Source: Algoriphagus sp. (GTDB lineage: Bacteria; Bacteroidota; Bacteroidia; Cytophagales; Cyclobacteriaceae). Taken from it: a DNA stretch of 64,000 nt. Of this stretch, positions 1 to 9,161 are shown in pieces. Positions within the stretch are counted from its first letter, which is position 1; each line of letters starts with the position of its first letter. Under the pieces are notes generated by a model. The model was not told the origin of the DNA, made no database searches, and worked only from the letters and a program-made list of their open reading frames with translations. The stretch is taken from contig JAQSDM010000004.1 of assembly GCA_029945945.1 (NCBI GenBank), positions 220,420-284,419 on the forward strand, written 5' to 3'. A program made the translations under genes and the position numbers.

Positions 1-791
1 AAATAGCCTCTTTGCTTGAAGGGTTCCGGGTTTCCAGGAGCTGATTCCATGATCGCTCGGGTCAATTCTTCCAAGGCCCCTTCATCAGCGTTTTCGGAAA
101 GAAAGGCTATTCGCTGGATGGCTAGAAAATGATCCGGATTGATTTCCAAGGCCCTTTCATAAGACTCCAAAGCCAGTTCATTCTCCCCCATTTGAGCTTG
201 GGCTTTTCCTTTTTCCACATAAAAATCCGCTTCTCCCCGGTTGTAATGAATTGCAGAATCCAGGTAAGAAATGGCCTCTTCATTTTCCTCCAAGGCAATG
301 CTGCATAATCCCAAATGATAAAATGCCTGAGACGGATTTTCTGTTTGAGCTGTAAAAATCTGGGAAATCCCGCCTCCGGTGGCAGATTTTCGATAGATGA
401 TTTGAGTAGTTTCACCAGGAGGAGCGAGTAAAAATGCCTTAAAATCCTCTTTTGCTTTTTCATACTGGCCGAGTCGATATCGGACTCTTCCCCGGGCCAT
501 CAAAGCCTCCGCTCGATGGGGATTCATTTCCAGCAAGATATTGTAATCTGCTAGTGCGGTTTCATATTGCTCAAATTCCTCCAGCAAAACTGCCCGGTAC
601 CAATATGCTTCGGTATCTCCGGGATGATCCATTAGCCAGGAATTAAAAAGCAGAAAGGCCTTTCCATTATCTTCATCTTCCATCGCTTCAAGGGCTTTAT
701 CGAATCGGTCGGCCGCAGGAACTTGCTCCTGTGCCCTGCAAAGGATCGAAAGGGAAAAAAGGAAGAGAATAAGAAAGATGGTTTTTTTCAC
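1..791 (-). CDS. Tetratricopeptide-repeat secreted protein, C-terminus cut by window edge
   Basis: Reading the minus strand from a GTG at 791 gives an uninterrupted frame to base 1, about 263 residues. It begins with a signal peptide (VKKTIFLILFLFSLSILCRA) and continues with degenerate 34-residue TPR units: pairs such as EAYWYRAVLL / YETALADYNILLEMNP, AEALMARGRVRYRLGQY and QAFYHLGLCSIALEENEEAISYL. TPR proteins are protein-interaction scaffolds; this one should be periplasmic or envelope-bound. The GTG start is chosen because an in-frame TAG lies about 13 codons upstream and no ATG lies between. The 3' end is outside the window, so total length and any other domain are unknown. Confidence 0.8.
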   Translation of the reverse strand, partial: MKKTIFLILFLFSLSILCRAQEQVPAADRFDKALEAMEDEDNGKAFLLFNSWLMDHPGDTEAYWYRAVLLEEFEQYETALADYNILLEMNPHRAEALMARGRVRYRLGQYEKAKEDFKAFLLAPPGETTQIIYRKSATGGGISQIFTAQTENPSQAFYHLGLCSIALEENEEAISYLDSAIHYNRGEADFYVEKGKAQAQMGENELALESYERALEINPDHFLAIQRIAFLSENADEGALEELTRAIMESAPGNPEPFKQRGY

Positions 792-1166
792 GGTTAAGCG
801 TACGGTTTCTCCAAATTTAAGTTCCTAACTGATTTGATCTAAGGCCGAACACTAGTCCTTCTTTTAAAATTGAGAGCAGGATTTTCAAATTATCCTTTCC
901 CCAAAACATCCTTTTCCGTCCTTTGTTAAATCTAAATTTTCAGAGCTTTCATGTATCAAATTACAAAAGGCATTTTCAATTTCATCTGGTTTAAAAGCCT
1001 GAGACAAAGTTTCGGCTCGAAGCTAAAATTTTTGAATTTCAAGTCAAACTATTCCGATTCTGGTCTCTGATTACAGCGAAATTATAAAGCCCTTTATTTT
1101 TGGAGATGGGCATGCTTATTGAAAATGGTAGAGATTCGCTGTAACTTGTATATAAAATACCCACTC
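792..1166. other. Intergenic region between divergent genes
   Basis: No credible gene on either strand. The region separates the minus-strand TPR gene from the plus-strand coiled-coil gene and must hold both promoters. A perfect Bacteroidota -7 element (TATTTTTG) lies at 1095-1102, but no TTTG sits 19 bp upstream of it. Confidence 0.5.
1095..1102 (+). promoter_or_regulatory. Candidate -7 promoter element
   Basis: TATTTTTG matches the Bacteroidota sigma-ABfr -7 consensus TANNTTTG. It lies about 65 bp upstream of the preferred ATG (1167) of the coiled-coil membrane protein. The -33 TTTG partner is not recognisable at the expected spacing, so this is tentative. Confidence 0.3.
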
Positions 1167-1766
1167 ATGAGAAAGTTGACCCTAGGCCTGATTCTATTAA
1201 TTTTTTCCGGTAGTATGAATTCAGCTTTGGCTCAGGACACAACGGCAAATAAAGGTTCCTTGAGATCGGGAACCATCGATAGTCAGTTCGATTATTTGTA
1301 CAGTATTTCTAATAATTTCCAGGAACACAAAGTTGTAAAACGCACAAATCTGGACCAGATCAAAGCTAATGTGCTGGATTCCATGAAAACAATGCGCGGC
1401 GAGGTGGCCAGCATGAAAGCTGAAATGGCAGCAAGATTGGACTCGGTGAGTTTAATAAAAGATCAATTAGCTCAGGCGGTTTTAGAAAAAGAAGAGGCGA
1501 TTGCGGCCAAAGATAATTTTAGCTTTCTGGGAATTGGTATAGACAAAGCAGTTTACTCTGGCTTTATGTGGCTATTGGTTGCTTTGCTTGGGGGAGCACT
1601 AGCATTTTTCTCTTTCCAATATGTCCGAAGTTTCAGCAAAGTGCGGAAAGCTGAAAAAGATCTGAGTGAGGTTCAGGAAGAATTTGAGCAGCATCGAAAA
1701 AATACTCTTGAGCGCGAACGCAAAATGAAGCGAGAGCTGATTGATGCTCAGATGGGGAAAAAGTAG
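1167..1766 (+). CDS. Secreted/membrane coiled-coil protein of unknown function
   Basis: The preferred ATG (1167) gives 199 residues starting with a good signal peptide (MRKLTLGLILLIFSGSMNSALA, cleavage before QD). A start at 1119 would add 16 residues that spoil it. After a polar segment come heptad-rich helices (about residues 60-120), one hydrophobic membrane segment (FMWLLVALLGGALAFFSF, about residues 140-157), and a second charged coiled coil to the end. The layout suggests a single-pass protein with coiled coils on both sides of the membrane. No family was recognised. It stands alone and is followed by a strong terminator. Confidence 0.75.
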   Translation: MRKLTLGLILLIFSGSMNSALAQDTTANKGSLRSGTIDSQFDYLYSISNNFQEHKVVKRTNLDQIKANVLDSMKTMRGEVASMKAEMAARLDSVSLIKDQLAQAVLEKEEAIAAKDNFSFLGIGIDKAVYSGFMWLLVALLGGALAFFSFQYVRSFSKVRKAEKDLSEVQEEFEQHRKNTLERERKMKRELIDAQMGKK

Positions 1767-1799
1767 AATTTTCCCAAATTCAACAAGTTGATTTTGAAT

Positions 1800-1832
1800 A
1801 CTCACCAGAACGATTTTTGGTGAGTTTTTTTT
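1800..1832 (+). terminator. Rho-independent terminator
   Basis: ACTCACCA (1800-1807) pairs with TGGTGAGT (1818-1825), followed by seven more Ts. It closes the coiled-coil gene. Confidence 0.85.
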
Positions 1833-1939
1833 GCGCCGTCAATTCAATTTTTTTTCAGAAAACGGATCTCTTGAAGTTTGGATCAATTCAATTACTTTTT
1901 CTTCTTTTGACTACTTGCTCCAATTCCATAATTTCCCTA

Positions 1940-3052
1940 ATGAATCATTTTGATATTGTTGTAGTCGGTTTAGGTGCAGTGGGGTCTGCTGCCCTTTATC
2001 AGCTTTCCGGAACGGGTAAAAAAGTCCTTGGAATCGATCGATTCGATCCGCCTCACACCATGGGTTCATCTCACGGAGAAACAAGAATCACCCGTCTGGC
2101 CGTCGGAGAGGGTGCAGAATACGTGGGTTTGGCTAAAAGGTCCCATCAAATTTGGAAGGACCTGGAGTCCAAAACCGGAAATCAAATCTACTTTCCTTTT
2201 GGAGGGATTTTGATGGATTCGGGTATCCAGCCTTGGGGAAAGCATGGAGCTGAGGGTTTTTTTGATCGGACTGCTACTTATGCAAAAGAGTTTGACGTCA
2301 GGCACGAGCTACTTGATCCGGCCCAAATGAATGGGCGGTATTCCCATTTTGAATTGCCGGAATCAGGAAAGGCCTATTTTGAGTACGAAGCCGGTTTTCT
2401 TAAACCTGAACTGGCCATTGAAACCCAACTCACACTTGCCAAAAAAAATGGAGCTGAAATCCTGACCAACTCTCCTGTTTTGGATATTCAAAAGATTTCG
2501 GGTGGTGGTGTTAAGGTGATTTTGGAAGGAAAAGAAATAAATGCAGACAAGGTCCTTCTTTCAGCAGGTGGATGGGTCAAGGATTTTTTAGGAGAAAAGG
2601 AAAAGCCGGAATTTAAGATCTGTCGTCAAGTTTTGCATTGGGTGGAAACGAGCTCCGATGACTGGAAAGATTACCCGGTTTTTATGTGGGGATTTGGGCC
2701 CGAGCCGGAAGATTTTATTTATGGGTTCCCTTCGTTGGATGGCATGACAGTGAAGATGGCGACTGAGTCATTTGTTGAAACTTTTCATCCACGTGAATTG
2801 AATCGCGAAGTAAGTTTGGAAGAGCAGACTCGTTTTTGGGAAGAAAAGGTTCAGGGAAAAATCTCCGGTCTGAAATCGAATATTCTGAAGTCAACGGTTT
2901 GTTTTTACACAGTAACCGAAGATGCAAAATTTGTGATCAGGCCAATTTCCGGAATGGAAGAAGTTTTGATGGTCTCTGCTTGTTCCGGTCATGGATTTAA
3001 GCATTCGGCGGCTTTGGGAGAATTATTGAAAGACCGCCTGATACGGGAGTAA
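1940..3052 (+). CDS. FAD-dependent oxidoreductase, monomeric sarcosine oxidase / N-methyltryptophan oxidase family
   Basis: A start at ATG 1940 gives 370 residues, normal for monomeric sarcosine oxidase (about 370-390). The open frame reaches back to 1817, but that part overlaps the upstream terminator and is not protein-like. The N-terminus has the Rossmann FAD motif VVVGLGAVGSA (residues 7-17) and an HGETR segment typical of the family. Near the C-terminus, VCFYTVTED carries a cysteine (about Cys321) at the position where MSOX attaches FAD covalently, followed by the family's SGHGFK signature. Such enzymes oxidise secondary or N-methylated amino acids to H2O2 plus aldehyde or imine. The exact substrate cannot be told. 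Monocistronic. Confidence 0.88.
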   Translation: MNHFDIVVVGLGAVGSAALYQLSGTGKKVLGIDRFDPPHTMGSSHGETRITRLAVGEGAEYVGLAKRSHQIWKDLESKTGNQIYFPFGGILMDSGIQPWGKHGAEGFFDRTATYAKEFDVRHELLDPAQMNGRYSHFELPESGKAYFEYEAGFLKPELAIETQLTLAKKNGAEILTNSPVLDIQKISGGGVKVILEGKEINADKVLLSAGGWVKDFLGEKEKPEFKICRQVLHWVETSSDDWKDYPVFMWGFGPEPEDFIYGFPSLDGMTVKMATESFVETFHPRELNREVSLEEQTRFWEEKVQGKISGLKSNILKSTVCFYTVTEDAKFVIRPISGMEEVLMVSACSGHGFKHSAALGELLKDRLIRE

Positions 3053-3163
3053 GTAAAAGGACCTGAATGGATTCCTTCTTCTTCACCTTTTCCTCCCTTT
3101 GAATTTTAACAGATATCCATTCAAAAATAGTACTTTTACCGCCTCAATTACCCTAAAGACCGA

Positions 3164-4954
3164 ATGGCAAAACAACGAGGAACCGCTTTGGAAGAGAATG
3201 AAAAGCGGAAGTTGAATAAGCAGAATTTGAGTAAAATCACCAGTATTTTTAGATTCATTAAGCCTTACCAAAGCCTGTTTGTTCTAGGCTTAATTTTTCT
3301 CCTATTTTCTTCATTGACGTTACTGTTTTTCCCTTACGTAGCGGGCAAGCTCATTGATGCAGCTCAGGGAACTGAATGGATTGTATCCGATATCAATTCC
3401 ATTGCCTTGATTCTGATTGGGATTTTGGCAATTCAAAGTGTCTTTTCATTCTTCCGGGTTTGGCTTTTTTCGTTGGTCTCTGAGCGATCGATGAGAGATA
3501 TTCGTCTTGCTCTTTATTCGAGAATGGTTCGCTTACCGATGACTTTCTTCGATAAAAGAAGAACCGGAGAACTTATCAGTAGGATTACGTCAGATGTTAG
3601 TTTGTTACAGGACACCTTTTCGGTGACGTTGGCTGAGCTTTTCAGACAGGTCATTACGCTTGTTGCAGGGGTAGCTTTTCTGCTGTTTACAACACCAAGG
3701 TTGACTCTCTTCATGTTGCTGACCTTCCCTGTTCTGGTAGTGATCGCAATGGTTTTTGGGAAATTCATCCGGAAACTTTCCAAGAAAACTCAGGACGAAT
3801 TGGCGGCTGCCAATGTGATTGTAGAAGAAACACTTCAATCCATCTCAACTGTAAAATCCTTCGTCGGTGAAGCGTACGAATCAGAGCGATACGGAAGCAG
3901 TCTGAACAGAGTAGTAGGAGTAGCTCTCAGAGGAGCCAAATATCGTGGAGCATTTATCTCATTTATCATTTTCGCTCTTTTTGGGGGTATCGTTGCTGTG
4001 ATGTGGTACGGTGCAAGCCTGGTAAGTTCTGGTGAAATGAGTGTGGGAGATCTGGTTTCATTCGTGCTCTACACCACATTTATCGGAGGCTCGATTGCAG
4101 GTTTGGGAGATATTTATGGACAGGTTCAGAAAGCGATCGGTTCATCTGAGCGTGTTTTAGAAATCCTCGAGGAGGAACCTGAATCGACCAAGGGGATGAT
4201 TGAGGAAGATTTTAAGGGGAAAATTACATTTGAAAATGTGCGATTTCAATATCCGACCCGTCCGGAGGCTGAAGTTTTGAAGAGTGTTTCATTTGAAGTT
4301 CAGCCGGGAGAGAAAGTTGCACTTGCCGGTCATTCCGGCGCAGGAAAATCCACCATTATCCAGCTTCTTTTACGTTTTTATGAATTGGAAAAGGGTAGAA
4401 TTCTGGTTGATGATAAAGAATTGAAAAACTGGGATTTACATATCCTTCGAAGCCACATTGGAATGGTGCCACAGGAAGTATTGCTTTTTGGGGGATCGAT
4501 TCGGGAGAATATTGCCTACGCCAAGCCAACAGCAACAGAGGAGGAACTTATCCTCGCGGCCAAAAAGGCAAATGCCTGGCAGTTTATCAGCAAGTTTCCG
4601 GAGGGATTGGATACACTGGTTGGGGAGCGCGGCGTGAAACTTTCCGGAGGCCAAAGACAACGAGTCGCTATCGCCCGAGCTATTTTGAAAGATCCCTCAA
4701 TTTTGATTTTGGACGAAGCCACCTCTTCACTTGATGCAGAATCTGAGGCTTTGGTTCAGGAGGCTTTGGACGAGCTGATGAAAGGACGTACGACCATCAT
4801 TATCGCACACAGATTAGCAACGATTCGAAAAGTGGATAGAATCTATGTGTTGAAAGATGGGGAAATCGTGGAGCAGGGTCATCACCTGGACTTACTGGAA
4901 AAAGCAGATGGATTCTATGCGAATCTGGTGCGATTGCAATTTGCTACTGACTAA
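3164..4954 (+). CDS. ABC exporter half-transporter (MsbA-like, fused permease and ATPase)
   Basis: 596 residues, typical for a homodimeric type IV ABC exporter. Residues ~25-320 form six membrane helices (ABC_membrane domain). Residues ~345-590 form the nucleotide-binding domain, with Walker A GHSGAGKST (~388), Q-loop region GMVPQE, signature LSGGQRQR (~491), Walker B ILILDEATSSLD (~510) and H-loop IIAHRLAT (~545), all intact. Family members flip lipids, lipid A or drugs at the inner membrane; the cargo here is unknown. Its stop codon overlaps the convergent methyltransferase stop by 4 bp. Confidence 0.92.
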   Translation: MAKQRGTALEENEKRKLNKQNLSKITSIFRFIKPYQSLFVLGLIFLLFSSLTLLFFPYVAGKLIDAAQGTEWIVSDINSIALILIGILAIQSVFSFFRVWLFSLVSERSMRDIRLALYSRMVRLPMTFFDKRRTGELISRITSDVSLLQDTFSVTLAELFRQVITLVAGVAFLLFTTPRLTLFMLLTFPVLVVIAMVFGKFIRKLSKKTQDELAAANVIVEETLQSISTVKSFVGEAYESERYGSSLNRVVGVALRGAKYRGAFISFIIFALFGGIVAVMWYGASLVSSGEMSVGDLVSFVLYTTFIGGSIAGLGDIYGQVQKAIGSSERVLEILEEEPESTKGMIEEDFKGKITFENVRFQYPTRPEAEVLKSVSFEVQPGEKVALAGHSGAGKSTIIQLLLRFYELEKGRILVDDKELKNWDLHILRSHIGMVPQEVLLFGGSIRENIAYAKPTATEEELILAAKKANAWQFISKFPEGLDTLVGERGVKLSGGQRQRVAIARAILKDPSILILDEATSSLDAESEALVQEALDELMKGRTTIIIAHRLATIRKVDRIYVLKDGEIVEQGHHLDLLEKADGFYANLVRLQFATD

Positions 4955-5622
4955 CTCAGGTTGTGGGCAGCAATTGATTTTACCAGACCAAAGACTTTTT
5001 CCTTATAAATCTCAGCTTGGGGGAATAATTTCCTGAGTTGCCCTTCATCTAAAAGCCTGATTTCGTCCAGATATTGTTGTGCATCTCTTGGCTCCCACTT
5101 TTTGAGACGACTCAGTTTCGTTTTGGTGAGTAAAAAATAAGTAACATTTTTTGGCAGAAATTGAGCAAAAGGAAGCGCGTAATGGGCTTCAATCGGGAAG
5201 TTCCGGTTTGGTGTTTGGATGAAATATTTTTTTCCAACCCGCAGAATCTCGTCCGCCATTTTTTTCTGATTTTCCAGCGTGTAGAGATGCTCGATGACCG
5301 AATTTGAAAAGACTATATCGAAGCTTTTTTGAGCGAATTCCGGCATCGAGGTTGCATCTCCTGACACACTCCGGATGGTAGGATGATTTATTTGTTCTTC
5401 CTGAAGATTGAGGAGAACAATCTCAATTTGTTTAAGATTGGGTAAAGAACTGTTCTTCCAGAAATAAGCAGTGCCTCCTACATCAAGTATGCGGAGAGGT
5501 TGGTCAGGAGAGAAGTTTTTGAAAATTAAAGCCTCAAAATCATGAAGTCGTCGGTTTCTGAACTTGGCACCCAAGGATTTGGGATTGTCGGAGGAAGCAA
5601 ATAAATCAGTAATAAAACTCAT
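4951..5622 (-). CDS. Class I SAM-dependent methyltransferase
   Basis: 223 residues. Motif I is ILDVGGTAYFW (~45-55), where the usual E/DxGxGxG is relaxed to DVGGTAYF. There is an acidic post-motif GDATSMPEF, motif IV FDIVFSNSVIEHL, and motif VI ILRVGKKYFIQTPN, the pattern of Methyltransf_11-type enzymes often found with cell-surface sugar genes. It lies divergently from the sugar-phosphate transferase 158 bp away. The methyl acceptor is unknown; glycan or lipid modification is an inference from the neighbours. Confidence 0.82.
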   Translation of the reverse strand: MSFITDLFASSDNPKSLGAKFRNRRLHDFEALIFKNFSPDQPLRILDVGGTAYFWKNSSLPNLKQIEIVLLNLQEEQINHPTIRSVSGDATSMPEFAQKSFDIVFSNSVIEHLYTLENQKKMADEILRVGKKYFIQTPNRNFPIEAHYALPFAQFLPKNVTYFLLTKTKLSRLKKWEPRDAQQYLDEIRLLDEGQLRKLFPQAEIYKEKVFGLVKSIAAHNLS

Positions 5623-5741
5623 TATGGGCCGGTCAGGCTATTCATTAAAATAAATCCAAAAGTAAGAAGGCTTGATGATTCTTTTCTTAATTTTGAAATT
5701 CAAATCTATCCAAATTCAAGCCATACAAATCTAGCTTGGTT

Positions 5742-5772
5742 TTTGAAAGATTGATTGCATTGTTTGCTTTTG
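5742..5772 (+). promoter_or_regulatory. Candidate Bacteroidota promoter (-33 TTTG / -7 TGCTTTTG)
   Basis: TTTG (5742-5745) is exactly 19 bp from TGCTTTTG (5765-5772), one mismatch from TANNTTTG. If real, transcription would start only a few bases before the ATG at 5780, giving a nearly leaderless mRNA. Confidence 0.3.
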
Positions 5773-5779
5773 CACTTTT

Positions 5780-7150
5780 ATGAAGAGAAGATTTGATAAT
5801 TATTTTCCCTGGCTGTTTTCAGCATCTGACTTTTTAGCATCGGTCATTTCTTTGCTTATCTGTAATTTTATCCTTCAGGGAACAGGCATTTTCAAAGAAA
5901 TTGATTTTGCCGCATTCCTTCCTCTTTCCATCGTTTGGTTGCTGGTTTCCACTCTTCGAAAAGATTATAAAATCGGGCGAACTGACGAATATGAAACCAC
6001 CTTTAAACATTTAATCGGAACGGTTTTATGGTTTACTGGCCTTACTTCGATTTTATGGATTCCTCTTCATACTCCTACCCTTCAGATCATTCCGGTTTTA
6101 GCCTTGGGATTTGGAATGTTGGTTTTGATGGGAATATTCAGAATATCCGTTCAGATAATCCTCAAAAGGTATCGCTCCCAAGGCAATAACTACAGGAATG
6201 CGGTAATTGTGGGAAAAGGTGGTACAAGTCCAAGACTTGCGGATGTTTTCCGAATCAGAAAAGATTTTGGAATCAACTTTCTTGGATACTTTGACGACCA
6301 GGCAGATTGCAGCCAGACAAGAGGAAATATTTCCCGGTTTTTTGAGGATGCCAATAACCTTGACTTGGATCTTATCTATATCCATGAGCATCTGGAGCCA
6401 TCTTTGGTGAAAAGAATAATTGACTTTGCTGATGAAAATTACATTAAAGTCAAAATGATTCCCGGCGGAAGTTTACAGCTCGAGAAGAACCTTTCTTTTT
6501 CCCGTTACGGAGATTTCTTTGTAATCAACGTCAATGAAATTCCCCTCGACAATGCATTTAACGGAATAGCTAAGCGAGCATTTGACATCGTTTTTGCGAG
6601 TCTGGTGACCATATTTATCCTTTCCTGGCTGATTCCTTTAGTTGGGATATTAATCAAATTGGAATCAAAAGGCCCGGTATTTTTCATTCAGAAAAGGAAC
6701 GGAATCAACAACAAAGAATTCAATTGCCTGAAGTTTCGTTCGATGACTCCAAATGACTATGCAGATGTCAAACAAGCAATTAAGAATGATCCAAGAGTGA
6801 CCAAGACAGGAGCTTTCCTGAGGAATTCATCTCTCGACGAAATGCCTCAATTTCTGAATGTGCTTCTGGGAGATATGTCTATCGTTGGCCCCAGACCTCA
6901 TACGATTCCGATGAATCAAACTTTCAAAACTCAGATAGAGCGGTATAATTCCCGTCATAAAATACGTCCGGGGATCACGGGACTGGCACAGGTGAGAGGC
7001 TTCAGAGGGGAAATCGAAAACCCTCATCAGATACGCTCCAGAGTTCGCCTTGATTCTTTTTACATCAACAACTGGTCTTTCCTTCTTGACATGGGTATCA
7101 TGGTAAAAACGATCTATGAGCTTGTTTTCAATAGAGAAAACGCATATTGA
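5780..7150 (+). CDS. Undecaprenyl-phosphate hexose-1-phosphate transferase (WcaJ/WbaP-like)
   Basis: 456 residues with the standard layout of polyprenyl glycosylphosphotransferases. About four to five N-terminal membrane helices (residues 1-120) are followed by a Rossmann-like CoA-binding central domain (YRNAVIVGKGG, ~137-250). A reentrant membrane helix (KRAFDIVFASLVTIFILSW, ~265) comes next, then the catalytic domain with GPVFFIQKR, FNCLKFRSM, SSLDEMPQF and IVGPRPH. The enzyme moves a sugar-1-phosphate from a nucleotide sugar to undecaprenyl phosphate, the first step of exopolysaccharide or O-unit assembly. The downstream methyltransferase gene begins at once and is probably co-transcribed. 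Confidence 0.92.
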   Translation: MKRRFDNYFPWLFSASDFLASVISLLICNFILQGTGIFKEIDFAAFLPLSIVWLLVSTLRKDYKIGRTDEYETTFKHLIGTVLWFTGLTSILWIPLHTPTLQIIPVLALGFGMLVLMGIFRISVQIILKRYRSQGNNYRNAVIVGKGGTSPRLADVFRIRKDFGINFLGYFDDQADCSQTRGNISRFFEDANNLDLDLIYIHEHLEPSLVKRIIDFADENYIKVKMIPGGSLQLEKNLSFSRYGDFFVINVNEIPLDNAFNGIAKRAFDIVFASLVTIFILSWLIPLVGILIKLESKGPVFFIQKRNGINNKEFNCLKFRSMTPNDYADVKQAIKNDPRVTKTGAFLRNSSLDEMPQFLNVLLGDMSIVGPRPHTIPMNQTFKTQIERYNSRHKIRPGITGLAQVRGFRGEIENPHQIRSRVRLDSFYINNWSFLLDMGIMVKTIYELVFNRENAY

Positions 7151-7155
7151 TTTCT

Positions 7156-8070
7156 ATGAACAAATGCAAGTTTTGCGAAAGTAACAATCACAAATTTTTT
7201 GAGGCTAAAGAGAGGATGTTAGGCCTGGGTGGAGATTTCACCTATGCTGAATGTTTGAGTTGCGGATCTCTCCAGCTGGATCAAATTCCGGAAGATCTTT
7301 CTCCCTATTATTCGAGTTCCAATTATTATTCCTTTGGGAAGCTGGTAGAGTCTGACCTTAAAATCCGGATTTTGAAAGCTATTCGGATGAGAGCATTTTT
7401 ATTGACCGGAAATTCTAAAATAGCTCCAAGTTATGGGTATTGGCTTAGAAAAGTTCATCCGGGCTTTGGTACCAAAATCGCAGATGTCGGCTGTGGAAAT
7501 GGGCAGCTTCTATACGAACTCTTTGCTTCCGGATATAGCGATTTGCATGGGTTTGATCCGTTTATCGATAAGAGCCTAAAAATCAATTCCTCACTTCAGC
7601 TCAATAAACAAAAGATCGAAGAAACTGATTTGAACTTTGATTTGATCATGATGCATCATGCTTTTGAGCACATGGAAGATGGGGGACAAATCCTGAAAAC
7701 TTGTTTTGATAAACTAAATCCGGGAGGAAAATTGCTGGTTCGAACCCCCGTCACAGATGGAGAGGTCTGGAAAACTAAGCGGGAGTTGTGGGTACAACTG
7801 GATGCTCCCAGACATTTGATTATCCCATCCATATCCGGGTTTAAAACATTGGCAGAAAAGGTTGGCTTCCGATTAGATGAGGTAGAATTTGACTCCACAA
7901 GCCTTCAATTTTGGGGCACGGCACTTTATGAAAAAGGGCTTCCGCTTGATCAGCGGACACTTGGGAAGCATTTTGATCATGAAACCATGAAGGCTTTTAC
8001 TGAAAAAGCCAATCTTTATAACCAGGAAAGCAAAGGAGATCAGGTTTGTTTTTACCTGACTAAAGGGTAA
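7156..8070 (+). CDS. Methyltransferase with N-terminal zinc-ribbon-like motif
   Basis: ATG 7156 (304 residues) lies 5 bp after the sugar transferase stop; a TTG at 7147 overlapping that stop is a less likely start. The N-terminus has two cysteine pairs, CKFC (3-6) and CLSC (~34-37), consistent with a small zinc knuckle. The core is a class I methyltransferase: motif I IADVGCGNGQLL (~112), the region LIMMHHAFEHM (~160) and LNPGGKLLVRTPV (~185). This is the Methyltransf_23 style of sugar C- or O-methyltransferases. The operon with a polyprenyl sugar transferase suggests modification of surface glycan precursors. Confidence 0.85.
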   Translation: MNKCKFCESNNHKFFEAKERMLGLGGDFTYAECLSCGSLQLDQIPEDLSPYYSSSNYYSFGKLVESDLKIRILKAIRMRAFLLTGNSKIAPSYGYWLRKVHPGFGTKIADVGCGNGQLLYELFASGYSDLHGFDPFIDKSLKINSSLQLNKQKIEETDLNFDLIMMHHAFEHMEDGGQILKTCFDKLNPGGKLLVRTPVTDGEVWKTKRELWVQLDAPRHLIIPSISGFKTLAEKVGFRLDEVEFDSTSLQFWGTALYEKGLPLDQRTLGKHFDHETMKAFTEKANLYNQESKGDQVCFYLTKG

Positions 8071-8121
8071 TAGATTAGTTCGAGGGCTTCAAAAATGCCC
8101 ATTTAGGCGTTATTTTACAGA

Positions 8122-8685
8122 ATGAAAGTAATGCAGAAGTATTTTTTAGCAATCGTTCCGGATGGCCCAATCCAGGACAATTGTACAGAAATCAAAAATG
8201 AGATCAAGGAAAAATTCAACGTGAAGTATTCGCTAAAGTCGCCCGCTCATGTGACCTTAAAGATGCCTTTCAGCTATAATGAGGCAAAAGAAGAAAAGCT
8301 GATTGAGTCCCTCAGGAAATTTTTAACATCATTTGAAGGATTTCCGGTTTCTTTCGGAGGCGTGGATACCTTTGGAAAACGGGTAATTTTTATAAGTGTA
8401 AAAGCTGATGATCGGTTAACGAAATTGCAGGCTGAGTTGAAGGACTTTTGCAAAAGAGAACTGAATCTTGTTGACGAATTGAGTGATCGGAATTTCCACC
8501 CTCACATGACGGTTGCCTTCAAAGATTTGAAAGAAATCCACTTCGACGAAATATTGAAGTTGGTAAGAAAGAAATCTATGAAAGAGGATTTTTTTGTTAA
8601 TTCAGTCACTTTGCTAAAGCGAATCGAAGGAAGGTGGATTTCTGTCAAAAACATTAAAATTGGACCTGTTATTCCCAATAGTTAA
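8122..8685 (+). CDS. 2'-5' RNA ligase / cyclic phosphodiesterase family (2H phosphoesterase)
   Basis: 187 residues (184 if the ATG at 8131 is used). Two H-x-T/S motifs define the 2H superfamily: AHVTL (His43) and PHMTV (about residue 127). They sit in the two pseudo-symmetric lobes at the spacing usual for LigT-like proteins. Members cleave 2',3'-cyclic phosphates or ligate 2'-5' RNA ends in the cytoplasm. The physiological substrate in Bacteroidota is not established. It stands 51 bp behind the methyltransferase and may be read through from it. Confidence 0.8.
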   Translation: MKVMQKYFLAIVPDGPIQDNCTEIKNEIKEKFNVKYSLKSPAHVTLKMPFSYNEAKEEKLIESLRKFLTSFEGFPVSFGGVDTFGKRVIFISVKADDRLTKLQAELKDFCKRELNLVDELSDRNFHPHMTVAFKDLKEIHFDEILKLVRKKSMKEDFFVNSVTLLKRIEGRWISVKNIKIGPVIPNS

Positions 8686-9161
8686 AAAATGTTTACCAAA
8701 ACCATCTAAAAATTCACCATTTGCAAAAAAAAGTGAGATTTTAGAAAATTTGGCAAAAATCTGATTTTATTAAATTTCGTTTTGATGGCCACAAGACATG
8801 ATGTCTATTTTCAAAATATTTAAAAGATAAAATTAGGTAAGAGGATTTTTTGCAAAATAAAATAGCGGTTAAAGTTGATTTGTCCCCAAAGCCAGTTTAT
8901 TGCTTCCCCTTGCCTGACTAATTTTATCTAATAAAAATTGAGTATTTCAGGTTTTTTACTCTGTGTAAGTATGGGGATGAAGTATTCTATTTTGTAAACA
9001 AACCGTAATTTTTTGATATGTGATTAAAATTTTGCCGAATGGCACATATTCAAAATTTTATAGGTTTTAGACTTCCTTGGGCCTGGGTTTCCTTGTTTTT
9101 TCATTCAGTTGTTTCATCACATCTTCGCTCATTAAAGTTAAAAAATCTAAATGTTCAACCT
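8686..9161. other. AT-rich leader region upstream of susC
   Basis: 476 bp without a convincing gene. The open frame running back to 9039 ahead of the SusC signal peptide is not protein-like. Several near-matches to TANNTTTG (for example around 9010-9035) occur, but none has a well-spaced TTTG partner. No ECF sigma/anti-sigma pair, hybrid two-component regulator or riboswitch was recognised beside the SusC gene. Confidence 0.45.

Noticed and set aside
1817..1939. N-terminal extension of the sarcosine-oxidase-like protein
   Set aside because: It overlaps the terminator of the previous gene and lies before the conserved FAD motif start at 1940.
9039..9161. N-terminal extension of SusC
   Set aside because: A clean signal peptide begins at 9162; the extra 41 residues would block export.
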